Assembly: GCA_963703385.1 (NCBI GenBank)
Contig: OY969816.1
Span: forward strand, 2,480,001 to 2,544,000
Origin: Rhodoblastus sp963703385
Lineage (GTDB): Bacteria > Pseudomonadota > Alphaproteobacteria > Rhizobiales > Beijerinckiaceae
DNA length: 64,000 bases
Reading direction: 5' to 3'
Made by a program: the position numbers and the translations under genes. Shown here in pieces: positions 1-8,780 of the stretch. The first letter of the stretch is position 1. Each line of letters opens with the position of its first letter. The notes under the pieces are model-generated. The model did no database searches. It saw only the letters and a list, made by a program, of their open reading frames with translations, and had not been told where the DNA came from.

Positions 1-405
1 GGCAAACCGCTCAAACAGTTCAATCGCGCCTACACGAAGCCGCGCTCGGGCGTCACGCTCGCGGGGCAGATGATTTACCGCGCGAGCAAACTGGACTGCG
101 ATGCGTGCGAACTCAAAGCCCGCTGCTGCCCGAACGCTTCACCTCGAAAAGTCCCAAGAAGCGTCCACGAAGACGCTCGCGATGAGGCCCGCCAGCTCGC
201 TGGGACGCCCGAGTTCGAACGCTCACGAAACGAGAGGAAGAAGGTCGAGATGCTATTTGCGCATCTGAAGACCACGCTCCGTTTTGAACGAATGAGGCTT
301 CGCGGTCTCAGCGGAGCGCGCGACGAGTTCCTGATGGCCGGCATCGCGCAAAATCTCAGGCGGCTCGTCAGGCTGACGACGCCCATTGAGGCCCAAGCGA
401 CCTGA
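1..405 (+). pseudogene. IS1182-family transposase, C-terminal part (cut by window edge)
   Basis: The reading frame is open from base 1 and ends at 405, so only the last 134 residues are seen. It carries the Cys-rich stretch (C-x2-C-x3-C followed closely by a further C) and the HLK-x3-R motif with a helical C-terminus, both typical of IS1182-family DDE transposases. The terminal inverted repeat of the element probably lies near 494-509 (a GTTTTTCAAC motif); the same motif occurs inverted at 2526. Whether the gene is complete depends on sequence left of the window. Confidence 0.75.
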
Positions 406-578
406 AAGGGAGACAAAGGCAAGCGCGAACGACAAACGCCAGGGCAAAAGCCACCAGTCTCTCTCGTGTTGCAGAGGGGCCGCCAAAAATTTGGACTAGT
501 TTTTCAACATCGGGTAATGGTTGGCGGCTCCTCTCCGGAAATCCGATAGGCTTTCCGAACAGAAAGAGGAGGCTGACC

Positions 579-1593
579 ATGGAATATTTTGCCGGACTGG
601 ACGTCTCGATGGAAGAGACACACATTTGCGTCGTGGACCGAGACGGCGTCGTCGTCCACGAGACCAAGGTTGCTTCCATGCCCGCCGACATCGACGCGGC
701 GCTGATGGAAGCGCCGGCGTGTCATCGGGTCGTATTCGAGACCGGCCGGATGGCCCCGATGCTTTATCATGGGCTCATCCAGCGCGGCGTGCCCGTGATC
801 TGCGTCGAGAGCCGGCAGGCCTATCAGGCGCTGAAGTCCCTTGCGACCCACAAGACCGATCGCAACGATGCGCGCGGCCTGGCTCATCTGGCGCGCACGG
901 GTTTCTTCAAACCGGTGCATGTGAAGTCACTTGCCGCCCACGCCATTCGTTCGCTGATTATCGCCCGCAAGAAGCTTGTCGGCCAGCGCGTCACGCTGGA
1001 GAACCAGATCCGCGGTCTAGCCGTTGCCTTCGGCGTCCGGCTTCCCCGCTCTTTGAGCCCCGCCTTCATTGAACAAGCGCTTCAGGCCAGCGATGGCGTC
1101 GACGGGCTGTCCGCCGCCATGCAAGGCCTCGTCGCGGCGCGGACCGCTGTGATGGCGGCTGTGGCCGCGATCGATGCGGACATCAAGAAAATGACGAGGG
1201 CGTCCTGCGCTTGCCGGCGCCTCATGACTATTCCAGGCGTTGGCCAATTGACGGCGCTCGCCTTTGCGGCGGCGGTCGACGATCCCGAACGAATTCAAGC
1301 GATCGCGCGACATCGGCGCCTATTTCGGCCTCGTGCCCCGCCGTTATCAGTCCGGCGAGGTCGATTACACCGGCGGCATCTCCAAATGCGGCGACAGGCG
1401 GGTGCGAACGCTTCTCTATGAGGCCGCCAATGTACTGCTGACGCGCTGCAAGCGTCCGCTGAAGCTCAAGGATTGGGCCTTCGCCATCGCCAAGCGCTCC
1501 ACCATGCGGAAAGCCCGGATCGCGCTCGCCCGACGGCTCGCGATCATCATGCATGCGATGCTGAAACACGGCACTGAGTTCAAACTGGCGTAG
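579..1593 (+). pseudogene. IS110-family transposase, +1 frameshift
   Basis: The N-terminal half is a DEDD/RuvC-like domain starting MEYFAGLDVS, with the KTDRNDARGLA motif. The C-terminal half has the IPGVG helix-hairpin-helix motif and then the GAYFGLVPRRYQSGE block with the catalytic-serine region typical of IS110 transposases. The two halves are in different frames. In-frame continuity (DPER-FKRSRD) is restored by removing one A near 1292, so this is a single-base insertion. An AGGAGG-type site near 566-574 sets the start. Total length would be about 337 aa, normal for the family. As written it is inactive unless the indel is a sequencing error. Confidence 0.85.
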
Positions 1594-2525
1594 CCAGTCG
1601 CCAGCAAGCAGACAGGAGGCCGAACCGAGCTCCCCAGCGGGAGCGACGCCCGAGGGAGGGAGTGAATGACGGCGCCGATTCTGTAGCATGCGGCCACAGA
1701 CCGACTGCGATTTCAACCAAGCCGCTTCACACCCAGCTGACCCCATCAAGTGCCATACGAGCACGCAGAGAACGCAGGCACCCAAAAGCGTCGAAATCGC
1801 TCAAAACCGAGCCGCCAACCCTTGACCCATTAGAGAACAGCATCGGTCAACAATACGGGTTCCCCCCGCTCACGGAGTGACCGTTGACGGCGCTGATGCG
1901 GACTATGCCAAGCAACCGCAACGGACAACAACGGGTCGGACTCGGTCCGTCATCCGTTGAGAGCAGCGGTGGATGCACCTTAGATGCGGCGCTATCGCTA
2001 TGCATCAGCAAAATTTCGCCGCCGGGTCGAAGCGTGGCGGATCGTTTAGCGCCGGCGGCGGCGCACCTTCCAGCGCGTCGTCCGATTGTCCGGCCGACGC
2101 CCCCACGAAGTCAGTGCCGATCCCGAAGAATCGCGCGAAAGCTTCGAGCGCGCCGGTCATCGGACCGATCCCCGCAAGCGGCTCCGTTGCCCAAGGAGGG
2201 ACAAGCCTGTCAAGGCTCGAGACCGGCCGCCTTCTCTTGTGCCATTGGTCACTCTGCGTTTGTTGTGCTTGAAGCGTAGGCGCATGTTATTTCCAACGCG
2301 TTTCGCTGAAGCGGGCTTCAATTGTTTTTTAGTCGGCGATATTATGTGAACCGCGTCTGTGCCTCAGGAAGTCGGCAGCCGCATTAAATTGTTGGTCTTT
2401 TTGATGGTCTTACTGAAAATCGAATTAACACAATACGTGATAAATCATATTGTTGTGCTTATGATGCGATGCCGGCCAGGGCACCAAAAAGCCATCAAAG
2501 ACAGTCCAAAACCGTCCAGAAGTCG
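1594..2525. other. Intergenic, IS-derived debris, no convincing gene
   Basis: The first part is probably the right non-coding end of the IS110 element. Several short open frames occur (for example 1884-2279 and 1973-2272), but none has a recognisable domain, a good ribosome-binding site or a plausible composition. Bases 2343-2470 are AT-rich against the high-GC background and hold an imperfect dyad around 2431-2460. Nothing else is seen. Confidence 0.5.
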
Positions 2526-2843
2526 TTGAAAAACCTAGGGAAATCCTTGGTTCTGTGTCCAAGGGCGTCCGTGGCCGTGTGCTGGCCTCCAAAGCCCCGA
2601 ACAATCGGCGTACAGCAACAGCGCCGTCATCAAGCGCGGGTCGAACCGCGGCTGCCCGAGGGCGCTGTTGTAGACGCCGATGATCTCCGACAGATCAAGG
2701 CTCTCGCGCGCCAAGGCGACCACGAAATGCGAAAGGTGGTCGCTTGGCGCATAGTCGGAGACCGCCGGCGGCGGCAGTTGCGTCTGATCGATCTTCCAGG
2801 GCCGAAATGTTCTGCTCATGCCGAGTACGGAATCATATTCCAC
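2526..2843 (-). mobile_element. Internally deleted IS1182-family copy
   Basis: On the minus strand the frame from 2843 encodes the start of an IS1182-type transposase: FRPWKIDQTQL, the PPAVSDYAPSDHLSHFV block and then RFDPRLMTALLLYA are characteristic of the family N-terminus. Homology stops after about 85 residues, and the sequence then runs to a GTTTTTCAAC motif (2526-2535 in inverse), which resembles the end seen at 494-509. The simplest reading is an IS copy that lost its middle and kept both ends. It is opposite in orientation to the fragment at 1-405. Confidence 0.65.
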
Positions 2844-3350
2844 CGAAACAGGCCGCCACTACTCGGACACGCTCCTCGTCGTTGGATCACCCGGCGAGTT
2901 TGCGCCCAATGTGGCGCGCCCGCGGCTTGGCGCGAGTCGCCACAGAACTCGACAGCGCCCTCGACAACCGCTTCGAGCGCGATAGCAGCGGCAACCGAAG
3001 CCAGCGCCAACTTCATGCCGCCGGTCCCGGCCGTCTATCCCAAGTTCAAATAGGTGGACGCCTTCGCCGACCGGATCGTCTATCGCGCCGCATGTGTCCG
3101 AACACGTTGCGCGGGAATGGCGTAGGCTCGCCTCTCGCCGCTCGCCGCCATCGGATGGCCCCGCGGCGGCCCTGTTTCGCTCGGTGCGAGGGGAATTGTC
3201 AGGGCGCGTTCTGGTCCTTGTAAGAAATACGTAAAATCGCGCTTTGGCCCCTGCGCGCCTAACAGAAGTCAAGCGCGCTCCCGCCACGCTTTCTATTGTC
3301 TCGATGGCCATGGCAATGGCCGAAGGCTTCATGAAACGTGAGGAAACGCG
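2844..3350. other. Upstream region of pqqA, no gene seen
   Basis: Only short overlapping frames without motifs. The last 100 bases before 3351 must hold the promoter of the pqq locus, but I cannot point to a clear -35/-10 pair. A GTGAGGAAA stretch at 3338-3346 is a good ribosome-binding site for pqqA. Confidence 0.45.
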
Positions 3351-3425
3351 ATGAATTGGATCGAACCTGCCTATTGCGATGTTCGTCTCGGCTTTGAAGT
3401 GACGGCTTACGTCTACGTTCGCTGA
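3351..3425 (+). CDS. pqqA: PQQ precursor peptide PqqA
   Basis: A 24-residue peptide beginning MNWIEPAYCDVRLGFEV. It has the PqqA hallmark E-x3-Y (Glu16 and Tyr20 in GFEVTAY), the two residues that PqqE cross-links and that become the carbon skeleton of pyrroloquinoline quinone. The AY-x-D-x-R-x-GFEVT-x-Y pattern matches canonical PqqA closely. A good GAGGAAA site precedes it. pqqD and pqqE follow at once on the same strand, so this is a true substrate gene and not a chance ORF. Residue 9 is Cys where many homologs have Thr. Confidence 0.9.
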   Translation: MNWIEPAYCDVRLGFEVTAYVYVR

Positions 3426-3485
3426 TCATGGTTGGAGAGGCTTCCGGGTCTCTCCACTCTCGCTCCCAACGCTTGCAATGGCCGC

Positions 3486-3773
3486 ATGGAAACCGAACCT
3501 CCCCTGAAGCTCGACGACGCGGTGGAGCTGAACCCCACCCACCATTTCCGCTGGGAGGAGCCGCAGCGCGCCCATGTGCTGCTCTATCCGGAAGGAATCG
3601 TCAAACTCAACGAGACGGCGGCGGCGATCATCGAAGCCGCCGCCGGCGCGCCCTCGATCGGAGACGCCGTCGCCACTCTGGCCGCGCGCTACCAGCGCGC
3701 GGATCTCGAACCGAAAATCATCGCCTTTCTGGAGGACGCTCGTGCCAAAGGATGGATCCGGGTTAAGTCTTGA
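3486..3773 (+). CDS. pqqD: PqqD, peptide chaperone for PqqE
   Basis: The 95-residue product is a RiPP recognition element: LNPTHHFRWEEPQRAHVLLYPEGIVKLNETA and a C-terminal helix (IIAFLEDARAKGWI) are the standard PqqD fold. PqqD binds PqqA and presents it to PqqE. The ATG at 3486 gives the usual family length; the frame is open back to a TTG at 3432, so a longer form is possible. In complete pqq operons pqqB and pqqC stand between pqqA and pqqD; here only about 60 bases separate them. The 3' end overlaps pqqE. Confidence 0.88.
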   Translation: METEPPLKLDDAVELNPTHHFRWEEPQRAHVLLYPEGIVKLNETAAAIIEAAAGAPSIGDAVATLAARYQRADLEPKIIAFLEDARAKGWIRVKS

Positions 3774-4890
3774 CGGCCTCGGCATGCCGCTGTGGCTGGT
3801 CGTCGAACTGACCTACAAATGCCCGCTCAAATGTCCCTGGTGCAGCAATCCGGTCGATTTCGAGCGTTACGGAAACGAACTCTCGACCGAGGAGTGGAAA
3901 TCGGTGTTGTGGCAGGGGCGCGAACTCGGCGCCTTGCAGCTCGGCTTCACCGGCGGCGAGCCGATGCTGCGGCGCGACCTTGAGGAGCTGGTCGCGGAAG
4001 CCGAACGCCTCGGCTATTACACCAATCTGATCACCTCCGGCGTCGGCTTGAACAGGGAGCGGCTGCGCGCCCTCAAGGCGGCGGGCCTCAAACAGGTGCA
4101 GCTCAGCATTCAGGCGCCCGAGCGCGCGCTTTCGCAATCCCTGGTCGGGCTCGACGTTTTCGATCAGAAGATCGACATCGCCCGCGCGATCAAGGCCGAG
4201 GGCCTGCCGATGGTGCTCAACGTCCCGGTCAGCCGCTACAATATCGAGCACACACGCGAGTTCCTCGATCTCGCCGAAGATATCGGCGTCGACTATGTCG
4301 AATTCGCCAATCTGCAATATTACAACTGGGCGCTGCTGAACCGCGCCGAACTGCTGCCGACGCGGGAGCAGATCGAGCGGTCGGAGGCGATCGTCCAGGA
4401 GGCGCGCAGCCGCCTGGGCAAGAAAATGACGATCTATTTCGTCGTGCCCGATTATTACGACCATCGCCCCAAGGCCTGCATGAACGGCTGGGGCGCGATC
4501 CATCTCACCATCGCGCCCGACGGCACGACGCTGCCCTGCCAGGAGGCCCGGTTGATCAAAACGCTGGACTTTCCCAATGTCCGGGACGCCGATCTGGCGT
4601 GGATCTGGCGCGATTCGCCAGCTTTTCAGAAATTCCGGGGCGATTCCTGGATGAAGGAGCCCTGCCGCTCCTGCGATGAAAAGGAAAAGGATTTCGGCGG
4701 CTGTCGGTGCCAGGCCTTCCTGCTGACCGGGGACGCCGCCAATACCGATCCGGTCTGCGCCAAATCCCCCAATCGGGGGATCATCGACGGTTTCATCGGT
4801 TGCGCCAAAGGCGGCCAGCCCGCCGGCGCGGAAAAACTGGTCATGCGCGACATTCGCAAGAGGCTGGCCGGCGCCGGGGCAAGGTCCTGA
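3742..4890 (+). CDS. pqqE: PqqE radical SAM/SPASM glutamate-tyrosine cross-linking enzyme
   Basis: PqqE forms the C-C bond between Glu and Tyr of PqqA, using S-adenosylmethionine. The radical-SAM motif C-x3-C-x2-C (KCPLKCPWC) lies near residue 28, a GGEPMLR motif follows, and the C-terminal SPASM region carries the auxiliary-cluster cysteines (LPCQEA, PCRSCDEKEKDFGGCRC, DPVC). The chosen start is a GTG at 3742 with a strong GGAGG at 3731-3735. It overlaps the end of pqqD and gives 382 aa, the normal size. All iron-sulfur ligands I can recognise are present, so the enzyme looks functional. Confidence 0.9.
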   Translation: MPKDGSGLSLDGLGMPLWLVVELTYKCPLKCPWCSNPVDFERYGNELSTEEWKSVLWQGRELGALQLGFTGGEPMLRRDLEELVAEAERLGYYTNLITSGVGLNRERLRALKAAGLKQVQLSIQAPERALSQSLVGLDVFDQKIDIARAIKAEGLPMVLNVPVSRYNIEHTREFLDLAEDIGVDYVEFANLQYYNWALLNRAELLPTREQIERSEAIVQEARSRLGKKMTIYFVVPDYYDHRPKACMNGWGAIHLTIAPDGTTLPCQEARLIKTLDFPNVRDADLAWIWRDSPAFQKFRGDSWMKEPCRSCDEKEKDFGGCRCQAFLLTGDAANTDPVCAKSPNRGIIDGFIGCAKGGQPAGAEKLVMRDIRKRLAGAGARS

Positions 4891-4893
4891 GCC

Positions 4894-5391
4894 ATGGGCG
4901 CCTCGGGCTTCGTCGATGTTCTGGCGCGCTATCTTCACATCGCCGGCGTGCTGGTGTGGGTCGGACACAACTGGGCCAATGTCGTGACCCGGCCGTTCTA
5001 TCGCCCGGTTCTGCCCAACGATCCGCCGGAAGCGATCCGCGACGTCTTCATCGCGGCGTCCAAGCGCGAACATGGAGTCTTCCGCTACGCGTCGCTCGTC
5101 GTTCTTGCGACCGGGCTGCTGATGCTGTGGAACCGCGACGAGATCATCGAGGCCTTGACGCTTTCGCGCCCCGCCTTGTGGATCGGACTCGGGCTCTGGA
5201 CCGGCGCGTTCATGCTGCTCAATCTCTGGTTCGTTCTGTGGCCGCACCAGAAAAAGACGCTGGGCTTCACCCCGGCGCCGGTGGAGGAGCGCCTGCGCTG
5301 CACGCGCATCACCTTCCTGTCGTCTCGCGTCAATTCCGTCCTGTCGCTGGCGACGTTGTTCTTCATGATCATCGGCGCGCATGGCGGGTGA
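4894..5391 (+). CDS. PuuD/urate-hydroxylase-type integral membrane protein
   Basis: A 165-residue protein with about four hydrophobic segments. It resembles the membrane domain of the PuuD (cytochrome c urate hydroxylase) family: an N-terminal YLHIAGVLVWVGHNW, a middle LNLWFVLWPHQKK and a C-terminal SRVNSVLSLATLFFMI-x4-H segment. The cytochrome c domain of full-length PuuD is absent. It starts 3 bases after the pqqE stop, so it is probably translated with pqqE. The true substrate is not known; the histidines could bind heme. Confidence 0.6.
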   Translation: MGASGFVDVLARYLHIAGVLVWVGHNWANVVTRPFYRPVLPNDPPEAIRDVFIAASKREHGVFRYASLVVLATGLLMLWNRDEIIEALTLSRPALWIGLGLWTGAFMLLNLWFVLWPHQKKTLGFTPAPVEERLRCTRITFLSSRVNSVLSLATLFFMIIGAHGG

Positions 5392-5411
5392 TCGGCGCGG
5401 GAGCCGGGTTG

Positions 5412-6476
5412 ATGGCCAAATTCAGCTTCGCCTCCGCCCAGGCGCCCCTTCCGCCCGGCGTGCTCGACGAAATCCGCGACGACATCGCCGGGCGGGATGG
5501 GTTTTCTCTGCTGGAACTGCCGTTTTCCACGCCTGAATTCGAGCACATCCGCGCCGGCGCGGAAGCCGACCTGCGCGCCCTGCTTGGCCTCGGCGACGAC
5601 CATCGGGTTCTGTTCCTGCAAGGCGGCGCGACGGCCATGTTTTCGCTCGCGCCGATGAATCTGCTGCGTCCGGGCGAATCGGCCGATTATGTCACGACCG
5701 GCCTGTGGTCGCGCCGCGCCGCCGAGGCGGCTTCGCGCCTCGCCAATGTGCGCATCGCGGCGACCGGCCATGGGCTCTCGCTGCCGCCGCCGAAAAACTG
5801 GCGCGTCTCCGCGGATGCGGCCTTTCTCCATCTGACTTCGACCGAAACGGTCGAGGGGCTGCAATATTTCGCCTTTCCCGAGTTGGACGGGATTCCGATC
5901 GTCGCCGACATGACGGCGGATTTCCTCACCCGGCCGATCGCGCCCGCGCCCTTTGGCCTGATCTACGCCAGCGCGCAGAAAAACCTCGGCGTCGCCGGCC
6001 TGACGATTGTTGTCATGCACGAAAGGCTCCTGCGCCGCGCCTCATCCGCAGTCCCCGCCCCATTCAATTTCACACGGCAGGCGGAGGATCGAAGCAAGGT
6101 CAACACGCCGCCTGTTTTTGCGATCGCCGTGGCCGCGAAAATGCTGCGCTGGCTGCGAGAGGGCGGCGGCCTCGACGCGGCCAAGGCGCGCAACGCGCGC
6201 AAGGCCGAAACGCTCTATTCGGCGCTCGATGCGGACGATTTCTACCATTGTCCCGCCAATCCCGAAAACCGCTCCATGGTCAGCGTACGCTTTCAACTGG
6301 CGGAGGCCGGGCTTGAGCCGCAGTTCCTGCGAGAGGCCGAAGACGCCGGGCTGTTTCACCTGAGAGGCCACCCCGCCGTGGGCGGCCTGCGCGCCTCGCT
6401 GTATAATGGGGTGACGCAGGACGCTGTCGAGGCGCTCGCGCTTTTCCTGGCGGATTTCGCGCGGCGGCGGGGCTGA
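5412..6476 (+). CDS. SerC-type class V aminotransferase
   Basis: A 354-residue fold-type I PLP enzyme of the phosphoserine aminotransferase family: FLQGGATAMFS near residue 77 is the phosphate-binding start, and the PLP lysine is in the IYASAQKNLGVAG segment near residue 190. It is slightly shorter than typical SerC and diverges in the C-terminal part. The ATG at 5412 follows the upstream gene by 20 bases. Because it sits inside a pqq-linked run of oxidoreductases, a dedicated transamination in that pathway is as likely as serine synthesis; the substrate cannot be read from the sequence. Confidence 0.7.
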   Translation: MAKFSFASAQAPLPPGVLDEIRDDIAGRDGFSLLELPFSTPEFEHIRAGAEADLRALLGLGDDHRVLFLQGGATAMFSLAPMNLLRPGESADYVTTGLWSRRAAEAASRLANVRIAATGHGLSLPPPKNWRVSADAAFLHLTSTETVEGLQYFAFPELDGIPIVADMTADFLTRPIAPAPFGLIYASAQKNLGVAGLTIVVMHERLLRRASSAVPAPFNFTRQAEDRSKVNTPPVFAIAVAAKMLRWLREGGGLDAAKARNARKAETLYSALDADDFYHCPANPENRSMVSVRFQLAEAGLEPQFLREAEDAGLFHLRGHPAVGGLRASLYNGVTQDAVEALALFLADFARRRG

Positions 6477-6478
6477 AG

Positions 6479-7213
6479 GTGGCAGGCGCAGGGAAGCAGC
6501 CCCTCGTCAAGGCCATGGGCCTCAACTTCGCCGGCCCCCTTGGCGTGGCCGCCGGCGTTGACCGCGACGGCGGCAAAATCTTTTCGCTCGACCTCGCGGG
6601 CTTCGGCCATATTGAAATCGGCACGGTCACGCCGGAAACGCGGATCGCGATCGCAGCGCGCCCGCGCGGCCTGCGCATCGCGATCAATTTCGGCAGCGCC
6701 CGGCAGGGGTTGGACGACGCCGCCATCGCCGATTATTGCGCCGCCCTCCGCGCGGCTTATCCGCGCGCCGACTATCTCTGCGCCAATCTCACCTCGCCGC
6801 GCGGTGGGCGCGATGGCGACAGCGCGGGCGTCGGCGCGCTTTTGCAGCGCCTGCGCGCCGAACGCGACCGCTTGGCCGAACGAAGCGGGCGCAAGGCGCC
6901 GCTTGTGGTCAAGGTCGCGGCGGGAAGCGGAGACGATCCCATGCCGCGCGCGGTCGCCGAGGCGAAACGTCTGCGCTTCGACGGCGTCGTTCTCGTCGGC
7001 GCGGATTTGCGCCGCATCGCCGCCGCCAAAAATTTCATCGGCGATCTCGCGCTGATTTCCGTCGGTGGAGTCGCGACGGCCGGAGACGTCTTCGCCAGGA
7101 TGAAAGCGGGCGCGAGTCTGGTTCAAACCTTTTCCACCTTTGTCGCCGACGGCGCGCTGGCGCTCAAAAGTTCGGCCCCGGCGCCGAACGAGCCGACTTG
7201 CGCCGCCGGTTAA
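6479..7213 (+). CDS. Dihydroorotate-dehydrogenase-like FMN enzyme
   Basis: A 244-residue TIM-barrel protein similar to class 2 PyrD: GLNFAGPLGVAAGVDRDG near the N-terminus, IEIGTVTPE, CANLTSPRG (where PyrD has NxSSPN), and a C-terminal LISVGGVATAGDVFARMKAGASLVQ phosphate-binding segment that holds FMN. It lacks the N-terminal membrane extension and is about 90 residues shorter than true PyrD. The start is GTG at 6479, 2 bases after the preceding stop, so the genes are tightly coupled. It may oxidise a pathway intermediate rather than dihydroorotate; this is inference from context. Confidence 0.6.
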   Translation: MAGAGKQPLVKAMGLNFAGPLGVAAGVDRDGGKIFSLDLAGFGHIEIGTVTPETRIAIAARPRGLRIAINFGSARQGLDDAAIADYCAALRAAYPRADYLCANLTSPRGGRDGDSAGVGALLQRLRAERDRLAERSGRKAPLVVKVAAGSGDDPMPRAVAEAKRLRFDGVVLVGADLRRIAAAKNFIGDLALISVGGVATAGDVFARMKAGASLVQTFSTFVADGALALKSSAPAPNEPTCAAG

Positions 7214-7298
7214 CATCGATCAATGCCTTAACCGGTTGCACTTTGCTAAATTGCCCGGAGTTTCCATTGTCCCTGGGCGCCGCCCACACGAGGTTCAC

Positions 7299-8231
7299 TT
7301 GGCCCACCTCCAGCAGAAACCCCAAAAACTCGCGAGTCCTTTCAGCCTCGAAAGCGAGGATCTGTACCGGCGCTGGCGCGACTGGAAACTCAAGGATTAT
7401 CCGAAGACCTTGGGTGATCTTCTGGTGGAGATCAGGGATCCCCGCTCGCTGACCGACAGCGAACACGCCGCCCTGTTCACGCGCTGCCGCAAGGCGAATA
7501 TGGCGTTATACGCCGGCAAGACCGGCGCCGACCCGGACCCCGAAATTCCGCTCGCCATGGGCCGGCGCTTCGGCCTGCAGGATCTGAACAAAAACTGGCT
7601 GGCGGACGAGAATGGCCTGACCTCGCTGACGGTGCGAACCGACGGCGTCCGCCAGCACTACATTCCCTATACCAACCGCGCCATCAACTGGCACACCGAC
7701 GGCTATTACAACACCGCCGACAAGCAGATACACGCCCTCAACCTGCATGTGGTGCAGCAGGCCGCCGTGGGCGGCGAGAACGCGCTGATGGACCACGAGA
7801 TCGCCTACATCCTGTTGCGCGAAAAAAATCCAGACGCCATCCGGGCCCTGATGGCGCCTGGGGCGATGACCATCCCTGCCCGCATAGACGAAGGCGGGAC
7901 GGTGGCGCGCCGGGAGGAGCCGGGGCCGGTGTTCAGCATTTTGCCGTCCGGCGACCTGCACATGCGCTATACCATCCGCGTCAACAATGTGATGTGGGCC
8001 GACGACCCGGCGAGCCGGGACGCTCTCGATCATCTCCAGAACCTGCTCAATAGCGACTCGCCTTACATCTATCGTGGCCGGCTGGAATCGGGCATGGGGC
8101 TGGTGAGCAACAACGTGCTGCACGACCGCGCAGCCTTCACCGACGGCGCCACTCACAAACGTCATTATTACCGGGCGCGTTATTTCAGCCGTCTGGCTGG
8201 CACGGGCGTGGCGGAGGCCTTGGCTCTCTGA
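7299..8231 (+). CDS. TauD/CsiD-like Fe(II)/2-oxoglutarate dioxygenase
   Basis: The iron-binding facial triad is visible: His and Asp in NWHTDGYYN, the distal His in the NNVLHDRAAF segment, and a C-terminal Arg-rich RHYYRARYF region that would bind 2-oxoglutarate. This fold hydroxylates or desaturates small molecules. The frame is open from 7140, overlapping the upstream gene; I prefer a TTG at 7299 behind a CACGAGG stretch, giving about 310 aa, but a start a little upstream is possible. It closes the gene run that begins at pqqA. Confidence 0.7.
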   Translation: MAHLQQKPQKLASPFSLESEDLYRRWRDWKLKDYPKTLGDLLVEIRDPRSLTDSEHAALFTRCRKANMALYAGKTGADPDPEIPLAMGRRFGLQDLNKNWLADENGLTSLTVRTDGVRQHYIPYTNRAINWHTDGYYNTADKQIHALNLHVVQQAAVGGENALMDHEIAYILLREKNPDAIRALMAPGAMTIPARIDEGGTVARREEPGPVFSILPSGDLHMRYTIRVNNVMWADDPASRDALDHLQNLLNSDSPYIYRGRLESGMGLVSNNVLHDRAAFTDGATHKRHYYRARYFSRLAGTGVAEALAL

Positions 8232-8288
8232 TCCTGCCGCATCATCGGCGTGTCGTGATTTTGCGGAGGCTCGACGCGGCGTGAAAGC

Positions 8289-8314
8289 AGGGACGTCGCT
8301 AAAGCGATGTCCCT
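8289..8314 (+). terminator. Stem-loop downstream of the dioxygenase gene
   Basis: AGGGACGTCGC and GCGATGTCCCT form an 11-bp stem with one G-U pair around a TAAA loop. It lies 57 bases after the stop of the dioxygenase gene. It has no clear T-run, so it may be a Rho-assisted terminator or an mRNA 3'-end structure. Confidence 0.5.
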
Positions 8315-8780
8315 CTCCCGTCCAGCCCGTCACTGCGAATGGCGTCGCCACGCATAAAATTGTTACGCGGCGGCGGCGATGTGCGGGAGGCTCCTTGACA
8401 AGCGCCGCCACAAACGGCCGGAACGGGTGAAGTCGTTCCGGGTCGCTCAAAATCTGGCGCTGGCGGCGCGGTCGAAAGCGCCGCTTCGGAGCGGCAAGCG
8501 GTCCCGAAATCAGGGAAAATTCAGGATCAGACAATTCGCTTGAACCGCGCGCGCGAATGACAGCATATTTTCGCGATCGCCCGTTCCATGGCGCGGCAAA
8601 TCCCCCCTGCGTTGCCGTAACTTTTAGGAAACAAAGGTCATGAGGCCATTCGGCCGATCTTTAGTCAGACTCCAGGGAGCAGGGCCGGATCAATCCAATC
8701 GCCCAGCCGCCCGCGCGGCCGAAACCTCCGCATCGGCATCATGATCGCGCCGGCGCCCGGATAGCAAAGAGATCACCATC
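8315..8780. other. Non-coding region before the metB-like gene
   Basis: About 470 bases with no supported gene. It should hold the promoter and leader of the gamma-synthase gene. I looked for SAM riboswitch cores and found only a weak resemblance further upstream (8265-8310), which I do not accept. Confidence 0.45.

Noticed and set aside
1884..2349. Overlapping frames of 87-131 codons after the IS110 element
   Set aside because: Arg/Ser/Pro-rich products without motifs or ribosome-binding sites.
8265..8314. Possible SAM-II riboswitch (GTGATTT and GCTAAAG-like pieces) before the metB-like gene
   Set aside because: The TTGCA core and pseudoknot are missing, the GCTAAAG is part of a simple hairpin, and it lies 470 bases from the gene.
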